Of a stretch of 64,000 nt of DNA, positions 12,448 to 24,700 are shown in pieces (positions within the stretch are counted from its first letter, which is position 1; each line of letters starts with the position of its first letter). A model generated the notes under the pieces. It was not told the origin of the DNA and ran no database searches. It was given only the letters and a program-made list of their open reading frames with translations. The stretch lies in contig JAGYXB010000662.1 of NCBI GenBank assembly GCA_022495005.1, positions 310,001 to 374,000 on the forward strand, in the 5' to 3' direction. A program made the translations under genes and the position numbers. Source of the DNA: Rhyacophila brunnea (taxonomy: Eukaryota > Arthropoda > Insecta > Trichoptera > Rhyacophilidae).

Positions 12448-15140
12448 GCCCACATGCGCCACGTAGGTCAAAATGGAGATTTTATGGTATTTTAAAAGCA
12501 TAAGCCTGGACATTCCTTAAACATTGTAGATAATCTATTTATATATTTTGATGCCCTGTTATCCTTTATATTTATTTTAAACATTTGATGACTGCATAAA
12601 GTATTTTATTACATAAAATAATATTCTTTTAAACCTCTCGATTTAATGTTTTAGAATATAGTCATATTTCAGTACATCCATGTGCAGTGGTGTTAAGATT
12701 TCTTAGATTTATTATTTTTAAACGCATTTATAAAACCACTAGTAAACTTGATGTTAACATTATATAGTGAAATATTAACGATAAAAAATTTTATTTATAA
12801 TCTCTGTGATCCCAAATTTGACAAGAGTTAGGCATTTTTTTATTCAAAAAATGGGCACGATTAATACATTTGAAGATAATTCTAAAGATACTGATTATAA
12901 GCTATGTCTTTGACCATTCAAATGTGATAAAACGTCATACGAATAATGATTGTTTTATAATAATTATTGACCTAAGAATAAGGTAGTATTTTTTTTAAAT
13001 ATGCCATTTCTTTTGCTGGAATTAATTGCCAATAATCATATCTTTCCGATAAGAAAGCTCACGGCAAACTGTGCCACGGGGAAATGTTTTACGTACAATT
13101 TACATGTAACCTGTAATTTGAGACTAAAAATAGAAGGGCGTGGGATTCTAATTCGGCCTATGGGCGGCACTTTGCCTCGAGACGTCACTGCTAAAAGCCG
13201 CAATTCCTTCAACTGCATTAACCTCAAATCGCCAATGCATCTATGTTTACGACGTTTACGTGTAGTATACAATACAATATACTTACATAAAAGAATGCAT
13301 TACAATAATTATTGTTTAATTAAAGACTTACACATACTTGTTAATTATTGTATATAGGTACTATTTTAAAATGCCATTTGGGATCATTACTACATAGTGT
13401 TTATTTAAATTTAAGCTATGTTCTACGTATAGTTATTATTTTGACTATGTAAACATAATATTTTTTTAATAAAGTCGGAAAAATAATATCCAATCTTGGA
13501 TAACGAGTTGAGGCATGATTTTAGGAGTCATCGTCATTGTAAAAAAAAACAACTTTTAAGTGGGTATCGTGATTTCCTTAAGGTAGGTACACCATATTAT
13601 TTATTTATTAAGTGGACATAACAAATCAAAATTCAGGACGTTCACAACATGAGATTTAAATTGAAAAAAAGCTGATTCTAATCAAACAAAGTTTAATAAA
13701 AATACATCGATTATTTGTATACCTACTGACTAGTGTGTAATTTTATGAAATCAAATAAGGTAAAAATAAAATAATGTCACAACTAAGTTATTTTTTAATT
13801 CAACACACTTCTAACTAGGTACCTAATAAAAAGTATATCTGGGAATTTCTGACTATACGGAATTATGTGAGCCTTTTTTTTAGTTTAAAAAAAATATTTA
13901 AAATATTAAAATATTTATGGAACGTTTATTTTTACTCGGTTCGGGTGGGGGGGGGCTTGTCATCGCAGGGATCCTACTTCAACGCTCACTAATAATAGGT
14001 ACCGTTAAATCCTCCCCTGAATGCGGAATAGTTCACGATTTTTAGTTGCTAATTAAATCACATTAAATCACCACGTCAATAAGTGAAATAAGTAAGGTAG
14101 GTAACGTTAAAAAAAAGCACTAAAAATAAAATTGGGAAATATTTAATATTTCGCCAATCCGGGGATACCGTTATCGGGATTAGAAATACTATCTCTAAAT
14201 CACGGGATTATAATCCTCAGTGACTAGGCAAGTGAGGGAGGAAAATTAAAGAGGGGATGGAAATATTACAAACTGCCCCAGAAGCCAGCAGCAATATTCT
14301 AAAACTAATATTAAAAATATTACAGTAAAACGTTACCTCCTCTAACAACGTTCCCATCTGATGCTTTCCAGCTGCTTTGGCCGAGTATTCTTAAACTCCT
14401 CGTGGCGCAGTGTGGTCATCTCAGGTTTGGTCAACTAGATCTTCTCTTGGCTTCAATTCAAGAGATGCGTACAGAGCTTAACTTGCTAGTAACTCCTCCG
14501 GTGTTCTATGCACGTCACCGAATTATATATCTATTATAAATGTTTATTCATACTGTTTTTATTGTGACTGTGACTACCAGCTGTGCTTTCATCTTTTGAG
14601 AGATCTGAAAAGAGAGGTAGGGCAGTGACAGTGGGTCTTCCGAACATCATGACCCTTGGGACCTCATTATATAAAAGTTATATAGCATTGTTCATTGTAT
14701 CAATAAGAGTCGAAACGTTTATCACGAATCTCCATAGAATTAGATATACCTAATAAATAAGTCAATGGAAGACATGACAAAACAATATATTTGTGGCCAG
14801 CTGGTATTTGGATAATAGTTCTTTGTTTGGATATCTAGGTACTAGATATCGCAAGTTCGTTGGCGATGTTACAGGCTGCCTTAAAAGGAAATAAAGCAAG
14901 GACAAGAAAAAAACAAGAGTCGAAGAACACGTGTGCAAAGGGAACAGTGGTTTATACCGCTTTTGCTGTACAGCATAACGTTCACGGCCGACTGAATCAA
15001 ACGTTTCTCGCGATTCAAATTCATTGATCCATATTGAATTCATAACTTCAATCGAATTCTCTTCTTCAATACTCATTTTATTGTAATCAATATCACTTCT
15101 ATGTTTCTGAATGAATCCATTCGTTATTTATATACATATT
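12448..15140. other. Mostly featureless AT-rich stretch
   Basis: Apart from the palindromic-family fragment at about 13035-13115 I see no repeat match or gene. The 118-codon plus-strand frame at 13001-13357 overlaps that fragment and is not a gene candidate. A 104-codon minus-strand frame at 14762-15076 has no recognisable domain. Confidence 0.4.
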
Positions 15141-15145
15141 TAAAT

Positions 15146-15320
15146 CGGTTCTTGTCGGTTTACAGAAAGCCAGCGGCAAACAAATTTTGAAAATAGTCGA
15201 TACACTGGATTATTTTATTTGTTAGGTTAGGTTAGGTTTTCATTCTTGAATTCTCTATTTTACGGCTATGAAAATTAGCTTGGTTCCCGCCTGGCTTCCT
15301 GTAAACCGACTTGTTCCTTT
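15146..15320. mobile_element. About 175-bp MITE with inverted ends
   Basis: The left end TGTCGGTTTACAGAAAGCCAG and the right end (reverse complement AGTCGGTTTACAGGAAGCCAG) are inverted copies. A half copy with the same left end and body occurs at about 7893-8010. Three TTAGG units near 15220 are internal to this element. Confidence 0.65.
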
Positions 15321-15689
15321 AAATCTTCTCAAATTCTCCATGTTATGTCTATTATGTTAGTAATATTACATAAAGTAATAGAAGATAGAAGTGAAAATAT
15401 ACAAGTCAGTATGAATTAATTATGGTTACAGTCTTCACAATGAATTCACGGTAACAATAATTAATTATTCCCAAGCTCTATTACAATAACCCAATACCAT
15501 AATATGCCCATGTTTCATGGCATATAACGTAAATTTCTCATTAATATCTGATCATGGAAGAATGTCTCTATAGAAGCAGAAGGAGGGGTTTCTTCGTCGT
15601 CTTTGGATTACACATAGGTATAACAAAATAATGATTATTTTTTCACGAATGATAAATCATTTTTTTTTAATCAAAATTCTACTGTTAGG

Positions 15690-15835
15690 CCAATTTTGGC
15701 GTCCCTCCATCGCTCTGCAGTCGTGCTACAAAAGCGATCTACGCGCCGCGGGTCTCACTTGGCGGGGTATACCAGTTATGACGATGTACTTCGGGAAGTG
15801 TGCTTCTGCTTGCTTTATGCTCCGATGCTAGATCA
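15690..15835 (+). mobile_element. LINE 3' coding fragment
   Basis: The plus-strand frame encodes SDLRAAGLTWRGIP and then a CFMLRC end, resembling the C-terminal tail of RTE-like endonuclease-RT proteins. It is short and its 5' limit is unclear. Confidence 0.4.
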
Positions 15836-16082
15836 ATAGACGTAGGTATGCATTGAGTAACTATATTATTTTTTTCTCATTTCTTCATCTACTATCGATC
15901 ATCAATAATATGATTTATCATACAATGATGTGAAAATAAAACCAGTTGCTATAAATGCATATACATTTTATAGGTTCAGAAAGAACACAATTCAATTTTT
16001 CTGGTAAAAACATTCTTGTGTTTCAAGCGGATTTTAAAGTTAGTTTCTTTTTGTCACAGTATTTTTGAATTAAAACATTATC

Positions 16083-16984
16083 TTCTTCTTATTGTGCCAT
16101 CCCCTAGCGGAGGTCGGCCACCATCAAGGCGATTTTAGATTTGTCGTCTGCTACCCGGAACAGTTCAGTGGAGCTGCACTCGTACCAATCACGGAGTTTT
16201 TTAAGCCACGAAATGCGGCGCCGTCCTCTGCTACACTTCCTTGAATAATAAGTTGGGGAATACTGTACTTTGTCCTCTCATAATGTGGCCGAGGTACTGT
16301 AGTTTCCTATCCTGGTTTTGATACTACGTAGAATTTCTCGGTCCTTCCCCATTCGATTGAGAACTTCAACATTTGTCACCCGGTCAGTCCAAGGAATTTT
16401 GAGGATACGTCTATACAGCCACTTCAATAGCCTCGTCTATACAGCTTCAAGTCTCCGTGACATCTCTTGGTTTAGCGTCCATACTTCCATACCATAGAAA
16501 AGAATTGAGAGAACATAACAACGTACCATTACGCAGTCTCAGACCTAGGTTAAGGTCTCGATTGATAAGGAGGCGTCTCATTTTGAGAAAGGCACTCCTT
16601 GCGATCTCAATTCTAGTTTTTATTTCTTGAGACTGGTCCCATTGAGTGACCCATGTTCCTAAATATAATGGGTCACACGTTCGATTGGTTCGCTGTTAAT
16701 GACACAATTTGTATTGGTGTCTGGTGTCGCTATTTTTGATACTAGTAATAGTTTTGTTTTCTTGAGGTTCATCTAGGCATCTTTGCACTAGTGACTAGAA
16801 CATTCAAGCTGAAAAGTGCTTCGCGAGTGCTCAAACCACTTCTGAAGCCAAATTGTGTGTCATCCATGTCTTCTTCGCATTTTCGAAAAATCCTATTATG
16901 GATGATTTTTAATACAACTTTTAACATGTGGCTCATCAAACTTATTGCTCTAAACTCACTGCTCAGTCCTTTATTGCAATACAT
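16083..16984 (-). pseudogene. RTE-like reverse transcriptase pseudogene
   Basis: The minus strand encodes RT pieces in several frames: SEFRAISLMSHMLKVVLKII and TQFGFRSGLSTREALFSLNV (fingers), then NLKKTKLLLVSK, ILKIPWTDRVTNVEVLNRMG and a C-terminal ADDKSKIALMVADLR. A large part between LVTSAK and NLKKTK, including the catalytic FADD region, is deleted, and there are frameshifts. The 3' end at 16083 has AAGAAGAAG. A second 3' end of the same family lies at 20733-20812. Confidence 0.8.
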
Positions 16985-17743
16985 ACGTCATATTATGAGC
17001 CAAATAAAATTGGACACCTTTGCATTCATCTGTATAAATTTTATTAATTGGTTTCTGTCATTATCATAGAGTTTTTTCATATGATCTTGGCGGCTTTTCG
17101 AAGAATATAGATCATAACACATTATGTGAAATCATACATAAATAATATGCACATATTTATGATAATATATTTATTTAGACCATATTGTTATGTGGACTTC
17201 GGTTGTTGAAGATTTACACCGCGTATGCATATTAATTAATAAATTTTAGTACCGGTTGCATGAAACTTTGACTGTCACTAGAATATTTCTATGTCATTGA
17301 CCAATGAGTCATCTCTTAAGTGACTCTTTGCCCTTCCCATCACTAATTTGTAGGCGACTTCACTGCCAGACAGCGTGGCATGTATAGTCAGGTAAACCTG
17401 GGCGAATTTGGTCAGGGGAGAGTGCACAGGGGACGGGGGAAGAAATACCAGGTATCGGAGCATTCCCAGTTATAACAATCACAAAGTAATACGTACCTGC
17501 ATTATTTTTGGGTAGGTGAGTGATGACCGAAATTAAAATAACTGTTGTACCAGAGTTCAAAGTCGTTGTTTATGGTAGTTTTGTCGGAGACCGGTGCAGA
17601 TTCCTTTTTTGTTAACGCATTTTATTAATGTAGTACCTACATAGATGATGCAGTTTACAAATACCTACATACCTACTCAGGGCCGCATTTGCGCTCTTGA
17701 ATAAAATAAAATCATAAAATCCATTCATATACTACCTACCTAC
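16985..17743. other. Stretch without features
   Basis: No domain-bearing ORF; overlapping minus-strand frames near 17278-17560 look non-coding. Confidence 0.4.
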
Positions 17744-18095
17744 CAGTGGCGAAGGGTGGATCTAGGCTGTTAAGATCCGCCATAAATAGTGCAGACTAAA
17801 ATTTTTCAGTCATACTTAGGTATTTGTTTTCATTGAAATAAGACTACAATTTACAGATGGTGTTGATTAGTTTTTAAAATTCAATTAAACCATACGAAAC
17901 CAAGCCAAAGCGAAATAGATAATAGGTAGTCAAAAAATACTCGTATATCTTTAAAATATCTACAATTATGCAATTAAATCATACATAACTTTGGATATTT
18001 TATAGATAGAATAATATGTTTAACTGTATAGTTTAGGTAGGGCTTAATGAAATTAAAAAAAAAAAAACTAACAATATGTGTAATATCCAACGAAA
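17744..18095 (+). mobile_element. hAT-type MITE, copy missing its right end
   Basis: Begins CAGTGGCGAAGGGTGG and follows the full-length copy at 56957-57540 for about 350 bases. It then diverges near the AATCCAACGAAAAC-like block, so the right terminal arm is absent. Confidence 0.75.
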
Positions 18096-18503
18096 ACTGT
18101 TTAATGTGCACCATCTACAGAGAATTATAAAATTTCGACAAAACCTATTCCCAAACAGTTTTGGCTTTAGGTAGATAAAGGCTTGTGGTTCTGACAGGTT
18201 TGGAGGCACCCTTGTGAAAAGTTTGCCTGTCCAATAAACTGCCATTACAATACAACAATAGTTATGTTATCGGGATTTTTTATACTTCAATTATTTTTTA
18301 ACAAGACATTGATACTTTTTAATGGGGCCCTCATCTGCTTCATTGAAAACCGCCACTGCTCTCAAAATCTTATTTATTTAAAAAAAAAAAAATGTGGACA
18401 TATGGAATATTACCCTCATAAGAGAAGAAACAATAAAGATATTTTAAATGTAAAAAAAAAATTCAAAAACAAAATACACAACACATCACTGAAAATGTCT
18501 ATT

Positions 18504-18746
18504 AGGCCATCCATGGACTGAAACCGTATGCGGTTTCGAACCGTGTGTTATACTAAGTTTATCTTTTCTGGTCATGGAAATATATTTACACAAGGTACGA
18601 GTATATTATAAGCATCTGATCGTATCCGTTTAAACCAAACACTTACACTTACAAATTTAGTGAAAATATATTTTCATGAACAAAAATCGTAAGTTTAGTA
18701 TGGCACACGGATCTAACCGCACACGGTTTCAGTCCATGTATGGCCT
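18504..18746. mobile_element. 243-bp MITE with about 55-bp inverted ends
   Basis: The left end AGGCCATCCATGGACTGAAA and the right end (reverse complement AGGCCATACATGGACTGAAA) are inverted copies. The match continues through CCGTRTGCGGTT and CCGTGTG. No ORF. The superfamily is unassigned because no clean target duplication is visible. Confidence 0.75.
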
Positions 18747-19159
18747 CTATGTCTTTGGGGAGCGCATTAACTAGTCTTGCACCCCTCGCTAATGTTGCCT
18801 GGTAGGCTTGACTCGAGGAAACAGTCCGACCCAGAATAAGTAATGGACCACGTAAGTAATTGACAGGCGCATATAAATTTAGACTCTTTACGATGCCAGG
18901 ATTGGAATCTTCGAGATAGCAGGTAAAAATGTCTCAAGAGCAGAGAAGTGACCTACAAGAGTTAATAGAGTGAAAAGAGAGTATGCCTTGTGACAGGCAA
19001 TCAGAAAATAATTGTTTGACGAATTATCAAAAGAAAAATAGTAGTATGTATAAAATAAACAGATTGAAGAAATTTCTTCTAGACGCGCTCTAAAATGAGC
19101 TTGTAAGAAACTTCATAAGGAATTCAGATAATAGATCCATAATCAAGAATACTATGCAC

Positions 19160-19475
19160 CGGTGGCGAAGGGTGGAGGTAGGCTGTTAGGATCCGACAAT
19201 AGTGCATACTAAAGTTTTCCAGTCAAACGTAATTGTTTTAATTAAACTAAGACTACAATGCGTAGTGTGATAGTTTTTAAAATTCAATTAAACCCTGCCT
19301 AATCCAAGCCACAGCAGATAATAGTCAAAAAATATCCATTTATCTATAAATTATCCAAAATTATGCCAATAAACCATACATAATTTAATAGAAAGAATAA
19401 TATTTTTTATTGATTATTGTTTGGTTAGGCAGGAGTTAATGAATTTAAAAAAACCAACCAACACCATCTGACATA
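19160..19475 (+). mobile_element. hAT-type MITE, internally deleted copy
   Basis: Starts CGGTGGCGAAGGGTGG, keeps the left arm, and ends in the right-arm block AACCAACACCATCTG. The middle and the terminal right 70 bases are missing. Confidence 0.65.
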
Positions 19476-19898
19476 ATATTAAGTATTTTATGGTTTAGCT
19501 TGTCGCATGATGAAACCTAGAAGCTTACTTGCATGTAGAGCAAAAGTTGCAGCCATTCCTTCATTCCTCGCCTTTTATAATGTGCTGCTCCTATGCAACG
19601 CATGACCTGCCTATCACCACGGGACGTCATGGTCAATGCACTAATTAGGAATACAAAAAAAAATTTACTATAATAACCACTATTTTAAAAATATGCTTAG
19701 TCTGACTTATTAAAAGCCAAGACATGATTTTTGGAACGTTCTAATAAAAAATATAATTTATAAAGTCCAACATTTCCAACACGAATGCTAAATATGATTA
19801 ATGACTTATTCTGCTGATGTCCGCATGAAGCTTTGTTGTCACAATGTTGAAAAATAAATGCAACCTACAATGTATTTTCACTGCTTTGACATTCGTCA

Positions 19899-20534
19899 CC
19901 GTTCAGGCAAAAGTCACCAACCCTAAAAACATAGTTTTGAGATATCGCAATTTGAAAGTTTGAAAATGCAGGAAAAATCAGATTTAAATGTTTTTAAGGT
20001 TTTATCTTCATTACATTATTTTCTCATGTGTTCTTAATAATTTCTTTAAGGTACTTTTAATTTTTGATGCTAATTAAAATATCTAAAAGGTTTTGAAGGA
20101 GGTAAGGTAGCTCAATTATGGTTTGGTGACTTTTGCTTGTTAATAATCTGACCAAAGCGTTCTTATTATAACAAGCTAAGGTAAACTATTCCTGTTTGGT
20201 TATTTTTGCGTATTTCAGACAAGTGTTAGAAGTTTTCAAATGACAAATCAGTAAAACTCACCATCCATAGTATAGTGACTTTTGCTTGTATATTTATAAC
20301 GAAGGATTTATTTTTTTAAAGTCAATAATGTCTATTCACCTATAATGACTTTTGCTTGTTAAGATTTTATCGAAAGTCATTCAGTGGAAAACAAATAATT
20401 CCGATTTAAGCAACATTTTACTAACTAATATACCGTGGTGACTTTTGCATCTTAAAGAACATAATTTTACGCTTCGTGTGACATACTCAACTCAAAACTG
20501 CCATTTTCAGGGTTGGTGACTTTTGCCTGAACGG
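19899..20534. mobile_element. 636-bp inverted-repeat element with internal GACTTTTGC repeats
   Basis: Both ends carry CCGTTCAGGCAAAAGTCACC in opposite orientation, and the match continues through AACCCTRAAAA. Inside, GACTTTTGC recurs in one direction at 20128, 20277, 20347, 20440 and, in the right terminus, 20518, usually within GTGACTTTTGCTTG. No ORF. Terminal inverted repeats with clustered subterminal copies suggest transposase-binding sites, but the family is not one I can name. Confidence 0.75.
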
Positions 20535-20732
20535 GAATATTTTGCTAATGTAAGTGTGTTTGATATTTACATTTTTCAAACACCTATAAAAAAATGTCTT
20601 TATAGAAATGCCCATGTCTTTTGTATTTTGCCACAAATGGAATGTGGACTGACAAAAAGACTTGTGTGGAAAATTTTAGTGTTTCATTTTAATTCCACAC
20701 ATGGTCTCGTGGAATGTTGTTTTGAGTTCTTC

Positions 20733-20812
20733 TTCTTAACGTGTCAGCTCCTAATGGAGGTTGGCCACCATCAAGGCGATCTTTGCTCTATCATCTGTTA
20801 TCAGGAATGTTG
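20733..20812 (-). mobile_element. 3' end of the RTE-like LINE family seen at 16083
   Basis: On the minus strand it encodes DDRSKIALMVVNL and ends with AAGAAGAAG. It matches the 3' end of the pseudogene at 16083-16984. Only about 80 bases are present. Confidence 0.65.
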
Positions 20813-20954
20813 TTTCCACTAAAGCACTCAAATTCGCACATGACTACATTAATAATTGCATAATATATTATGTTGAGTTTCGAACAAATGTTTGTGCATA
20901 TGCATATTATTATATTGCACCAAAAGTTTAGAAATAATTGTATAATTTGTTTTT

Positions 20955-22070
20955 GTGCAAAAGTATAATGCCAAACTTTTTTACCTTCACGGCACACTGG
21001 TGAATGGGATTTGTTCCACGGCACACCAAATAAAAATGCCTCAAAAAGGGAAATGTACCTTATTAATATGAATAAAGGAAATCATAGTGTAGGTAACAAT
21101 TTTATTAGTGAGAAGGATGCAATTGATTTTTAGAAAGAATTCTGCCAAAACGCGGTTCTAAATTAGATAAACAAATGCGTAACTCCTCATCTTACATCTG
21201 TAACCACTCTCGTTTTTTTTATTTTATTTCCATGAGCGCTGAAAAACCAAATTCGCAAAGATACGACAATCCAAACGATAACGGAGATTTAATTGTTCTA
21301 GCCAATCGAGGACAAAGCGATATTCAAAATGCCAACAACTCTAAGCTCAGAAAATATAGCTTTGTGCACAGGGTCATTTTTTAGATCTATTAAAATTTCC
21401 TCCTCTATTAGTGTCAGGTGTGTACCGTCAAATCTTGCGAATGGACTGATGACGCACTGGTACATTATTTGATAATCAAATGATTGAAAATATTTGGAGA
21501 ATTATGCAGAAAGAAGTTCTAATGTCCTCTGCACTTCAAAATTTTTAATTTATTTATCTATGCATCTACACGTGGGAGAAGCAATCAAGCTGAGTTCTGA
21601 TCCACAGGTCAAATTTGTCACTGAAAGATTTTGATTTTCCTGTAATTCTAATATTTTCATTCGCTCCTTGCAGACTTAAAATTAAAATGATTAATTTCTC
21701 AAAAAGATCATTAAGAAATGTTACTTCCAGCCACTAATGGTCCTCGTGAAGAAAATCATAACCCATATTCTCAGCATCGAAGAAAGAAATTGTCTGCTCG
21801 CCTTTTTCTTTAATAGTACTTTAATCATGATAGTACTTTTCCTTTTGAGAGCCAATGTACTTCAGTATGAAGCAGTAAACGCTTAAAATCAGAATCCATA
21901 TTTTCACACAAATAAAGTGAAGTGACAAATATTTATTTGAATATTATGTAGATGTTGAATTTATTTAAAATTGAAGAAAATTTAAATGTATAGGCACGAT
22001 TTAAAATTAAAAAATTTTAATCAACAGTTTGGAGGCTTCATCCTTCGCGGCACACAGTTTGGCAGACACT
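20955..22070 (-). pseudogene. hAT transposase remnant of the ZBED5/SCAND3-like type
   Basis: Minus-strand pieces in shifting frames read FKRLLLHTEVHWLSKGKVL (about 21895-21830), then SYLCEFGFSALMEIK (about 21255-21210) and CLSNLEPRF-like sequence. These are the conserved RW and C-terminal dimerisation segments of domesticated-type hAT transposases. Stops and frameshifts disable it. The right terminus, read on the minus strand, is CAGTGTCTGCCAAACTG, a hAT-like end; the left terminus is less clear. A related but separate element is at 59567-60739. Confidence 0.75.
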
Positions 22071-23254
22071 GGTCTGGACTACGCTTAAGGAGGAGTTATG
22101 TAGCTGTAGGGATGAAAAAATATTGATACTTCTCTTTCAATACAATTCATTAAATTTTGACTTTGGTTCTCTTTCTTTCAAAATGACATCTATGTATAGG
22201 TTAATATGGAAAATAAATAAAATTATGTAAAGAAAACACATTTGACAGATAAGTATATTTCTTTATTGTTTTTTATCGACATAGTGAAAAATAAAAAAAT
22301 GTAGTGGTACCCTATTATCTCATAATAATATATTTAAAGATAAAAATGTGTTGTTCAAATAGTTTTATTGGTGGTAAGTTAGTTAATGGATAAGTAGCAT
22401 CACTGGCTATTAAATACTGTAATACTGAACACACTTGTTTGACGATCTATTTAATAATAATATTAATAGGTTTATATTAAAATTATTTTATTTTAGGTAC
22501 ATTTACAAAATTATCAAAATATCAAATTACTATTAATTATAGTAGAGGCAGATAACTAATGATATAAATTATATACTTATATACAATATAAGTTATACTT
22601 AATTCTATGGGGATTAAAAATTGACAGGTAATCAAAAAAATATAACTTCATCAACATTAGTAAGGATGAAACCTTTTATGATAATTTTGTATCAGTCAAC
22701 ATTTTTAAATATAAATAAATACGCAGGCCTGCTCAATAGAAAATAAATCAACTGATGGAAAGCTTAGTAATTATGTCACATTATAGCACATTGACTTTAT
22801 AGAAATCGTGAATACATTAAGTATATTACTAATCACATTATGTATTCATTATGCTCATTTAATTTAATATATATAAATAATTATGTAGATTTAATTGCCA
22901 TATTGGCCATAAATTGCAATTTATTACGAGCAGTACTTTTTTAATGATAGGACATGTGATAGGACATGTGTTAGTACATTGTCAGCACCTCACTACCAAA
23001 TAAACAGTACTTTTTAATTTATTCTTTTAAAGTTTTTTATATTTTCTAAAACTAATATAATACATGACATTAAACCACAGGTCAACGTTTTTGACTGTAT
23101 ATTTCCAACATTGAATAAAACACACATGTAATATTGCTCAATGATTTTTTCAAATTAAATATTAGATTAGCCAACACGCATTGATAAAAGTTTATATATT
23201 TTTTACGGTGTCAGGTGATTTTTTTTTTAGAATTATTAATAATCACGTCCTTGC
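22071..23254. other. AT-rich stretch without features
   Basis: No coding or repeat signal recognised. Confidence 0.45.
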
Positions 23255-23408
23255 TTTTTCGTACAATATGGTTGCTAGTAAATTTAAACAATCACAAACA
23301 CCCAAGCTTTGAGAAAAACACATAGATATTGTGTCCTCACCGGGAATCGAGCCCAGAACTCTAGGGTGGAAGGCCAGCGACTTACGCACTGCACCACGAG
23401 AGCCGCCT
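23255..23408 (-). repeat. tRNA-derived SINE
   Basis: The minus strand has an A box-like TGGTGCAGTGCG and a B box GGCTCGATTCC, followed by a non-tRNA body. The arms do not pair into a functional tRNA. Confidence 0.6.
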
Positions 23409-24539
23409 ATGTCAGGCTATTGACATTCCCACCTCGAAACAAAACATTTAAATAATGTCTGCCGGTGGAGTTGTCTTAAGAGTACCTGTTTCCAAACCAT
23501 TGGGTGCAGGTTTTATATTGCGTCTGGCAAAATGATATTGTTTTTTCAATACGTGTTTGACTTAGATGAAGAACTTAAAGAGTTGGGCAAATTGTTAATA
23601 ACTATTCCTTATTAAGTCTTAATCTAGCCACTCGGTAGAGGTCCATTCAGCTTACGAGCAAAAATGGTAATTTAAATTTTATTATTACTTGTTACATCAA
23701 ATCAGTGAAAAAAAAAAATTACATACAAATAAACTTTTCTTAGGCTAGGGTTCTTCCTCATTTATACCTATTATTCGGCACTATTCAACACAACAATTAG
23801 TAAACTAATTAATTGGTCCCCCCAGTCTACCAATAACATTGTGTATCTTATCATTATCCACCCACTGTAGCATAGACGTGCATGTTTCACTAGCAATACA
23901 TGGATCCAAGGTTTGATCCCGTTGACTGGGTGAAGTTTACTAATCAATATGTTCTCCCTTTCATACTCTCTATTCCACCCAACAAAGGGTTAAACAAATG
24001 GTTTCCAACCAATCACAAGTTAAAAAAAATAACATCCCACACCCTCGATGGGCGGTCCATATACCTGGAGAAATGATATTCAACTGTGCAATTAGCAAAA
24101 ATGCGAATGAACCTATCGTAATATAATCTAGTAAAAAAAACAGCAGTATAAGAGAAGTTCTATAAAAGCGGTGAAGGTAACCTGTCGTTGTCCGCATCGG
24201 TTAAAATTGTGGATATAAGTTATGAACACATTTTTTTTTGCAAATTTATTTCATACACAGTATGCTGTATTATTGATTTTATATCCTAAAAATTTACCAG
24301 TACTCTGTTTTAATTTATACTCTAATTTATGTTACATTGCATGAAGATGCTTGAAAATATTTTTCAGAATATTAAATCTCTGCATGGCATAGTACAATAT
24401 CATGCTTTCTCAGGATAATCTTTTAATTTATACTTTGGTTTACATACGTATGCATAAAATACTGTGAAAGGACAAGATAAAAAAAACAACGCGGTATTTC
24501 AGAAAATGATCAAGAGAGACGATGTTCGATAACAACTAC
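23409..24539. other. Stretch without features
   Basis: AT-rich, no recognisable gene or repeat. Confidence 0.4.
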
Positions 24540-24700
24540 CTTCTCCTGCAATTTATCATACAAGCGGAACTCAAGGTAAAAGAGGCTCGGGCAGAAGGAG
24601 AATATTGTGGCTGAACAATCTGAGGACATGATTGAAATAAGTGCACCACCCTGTTCCAATCAGCGGTCTAAAAGTGGAAATGACTTTGATAATTATTAAT
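24540..24700 (+). mobile_element. LINE 3' coding fragment (endonuclease-RT type)
   Basis: One plus-strand frame reads QGKRGSGRRRILWLNNLRT, the GKR-x-RGR-x-R-x-W-L-x-N-L word common near the C-terminus of insect LINE RT proteins. It is followed by stops. Too short to classify further. Confidence 0.5.

Noticed and set aside
13001..13357. 118-codon plus-strand ORF
   Set aside because: Overlaps an unclassified repeat fragment whose other copies are not open in this frame.
15215..15240. TTAGG repeats as an interstitial telomere
   Set aside because: Only three units, lying inside a MITE.
19899..20534. GACTTTTGC repeats as a CRISPR-like array
   Set aside because: Repeats are only about 9-15 bases, spacing is irregular, there are no cas genes, and terminal inverted repeats identify a eukaryotic mobile element.
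23325..23408. Functional tRNA gene on the minus strand
   Set aside because: A/B box-like motifs continue into a SINE body and there is no complete cloverleaf.
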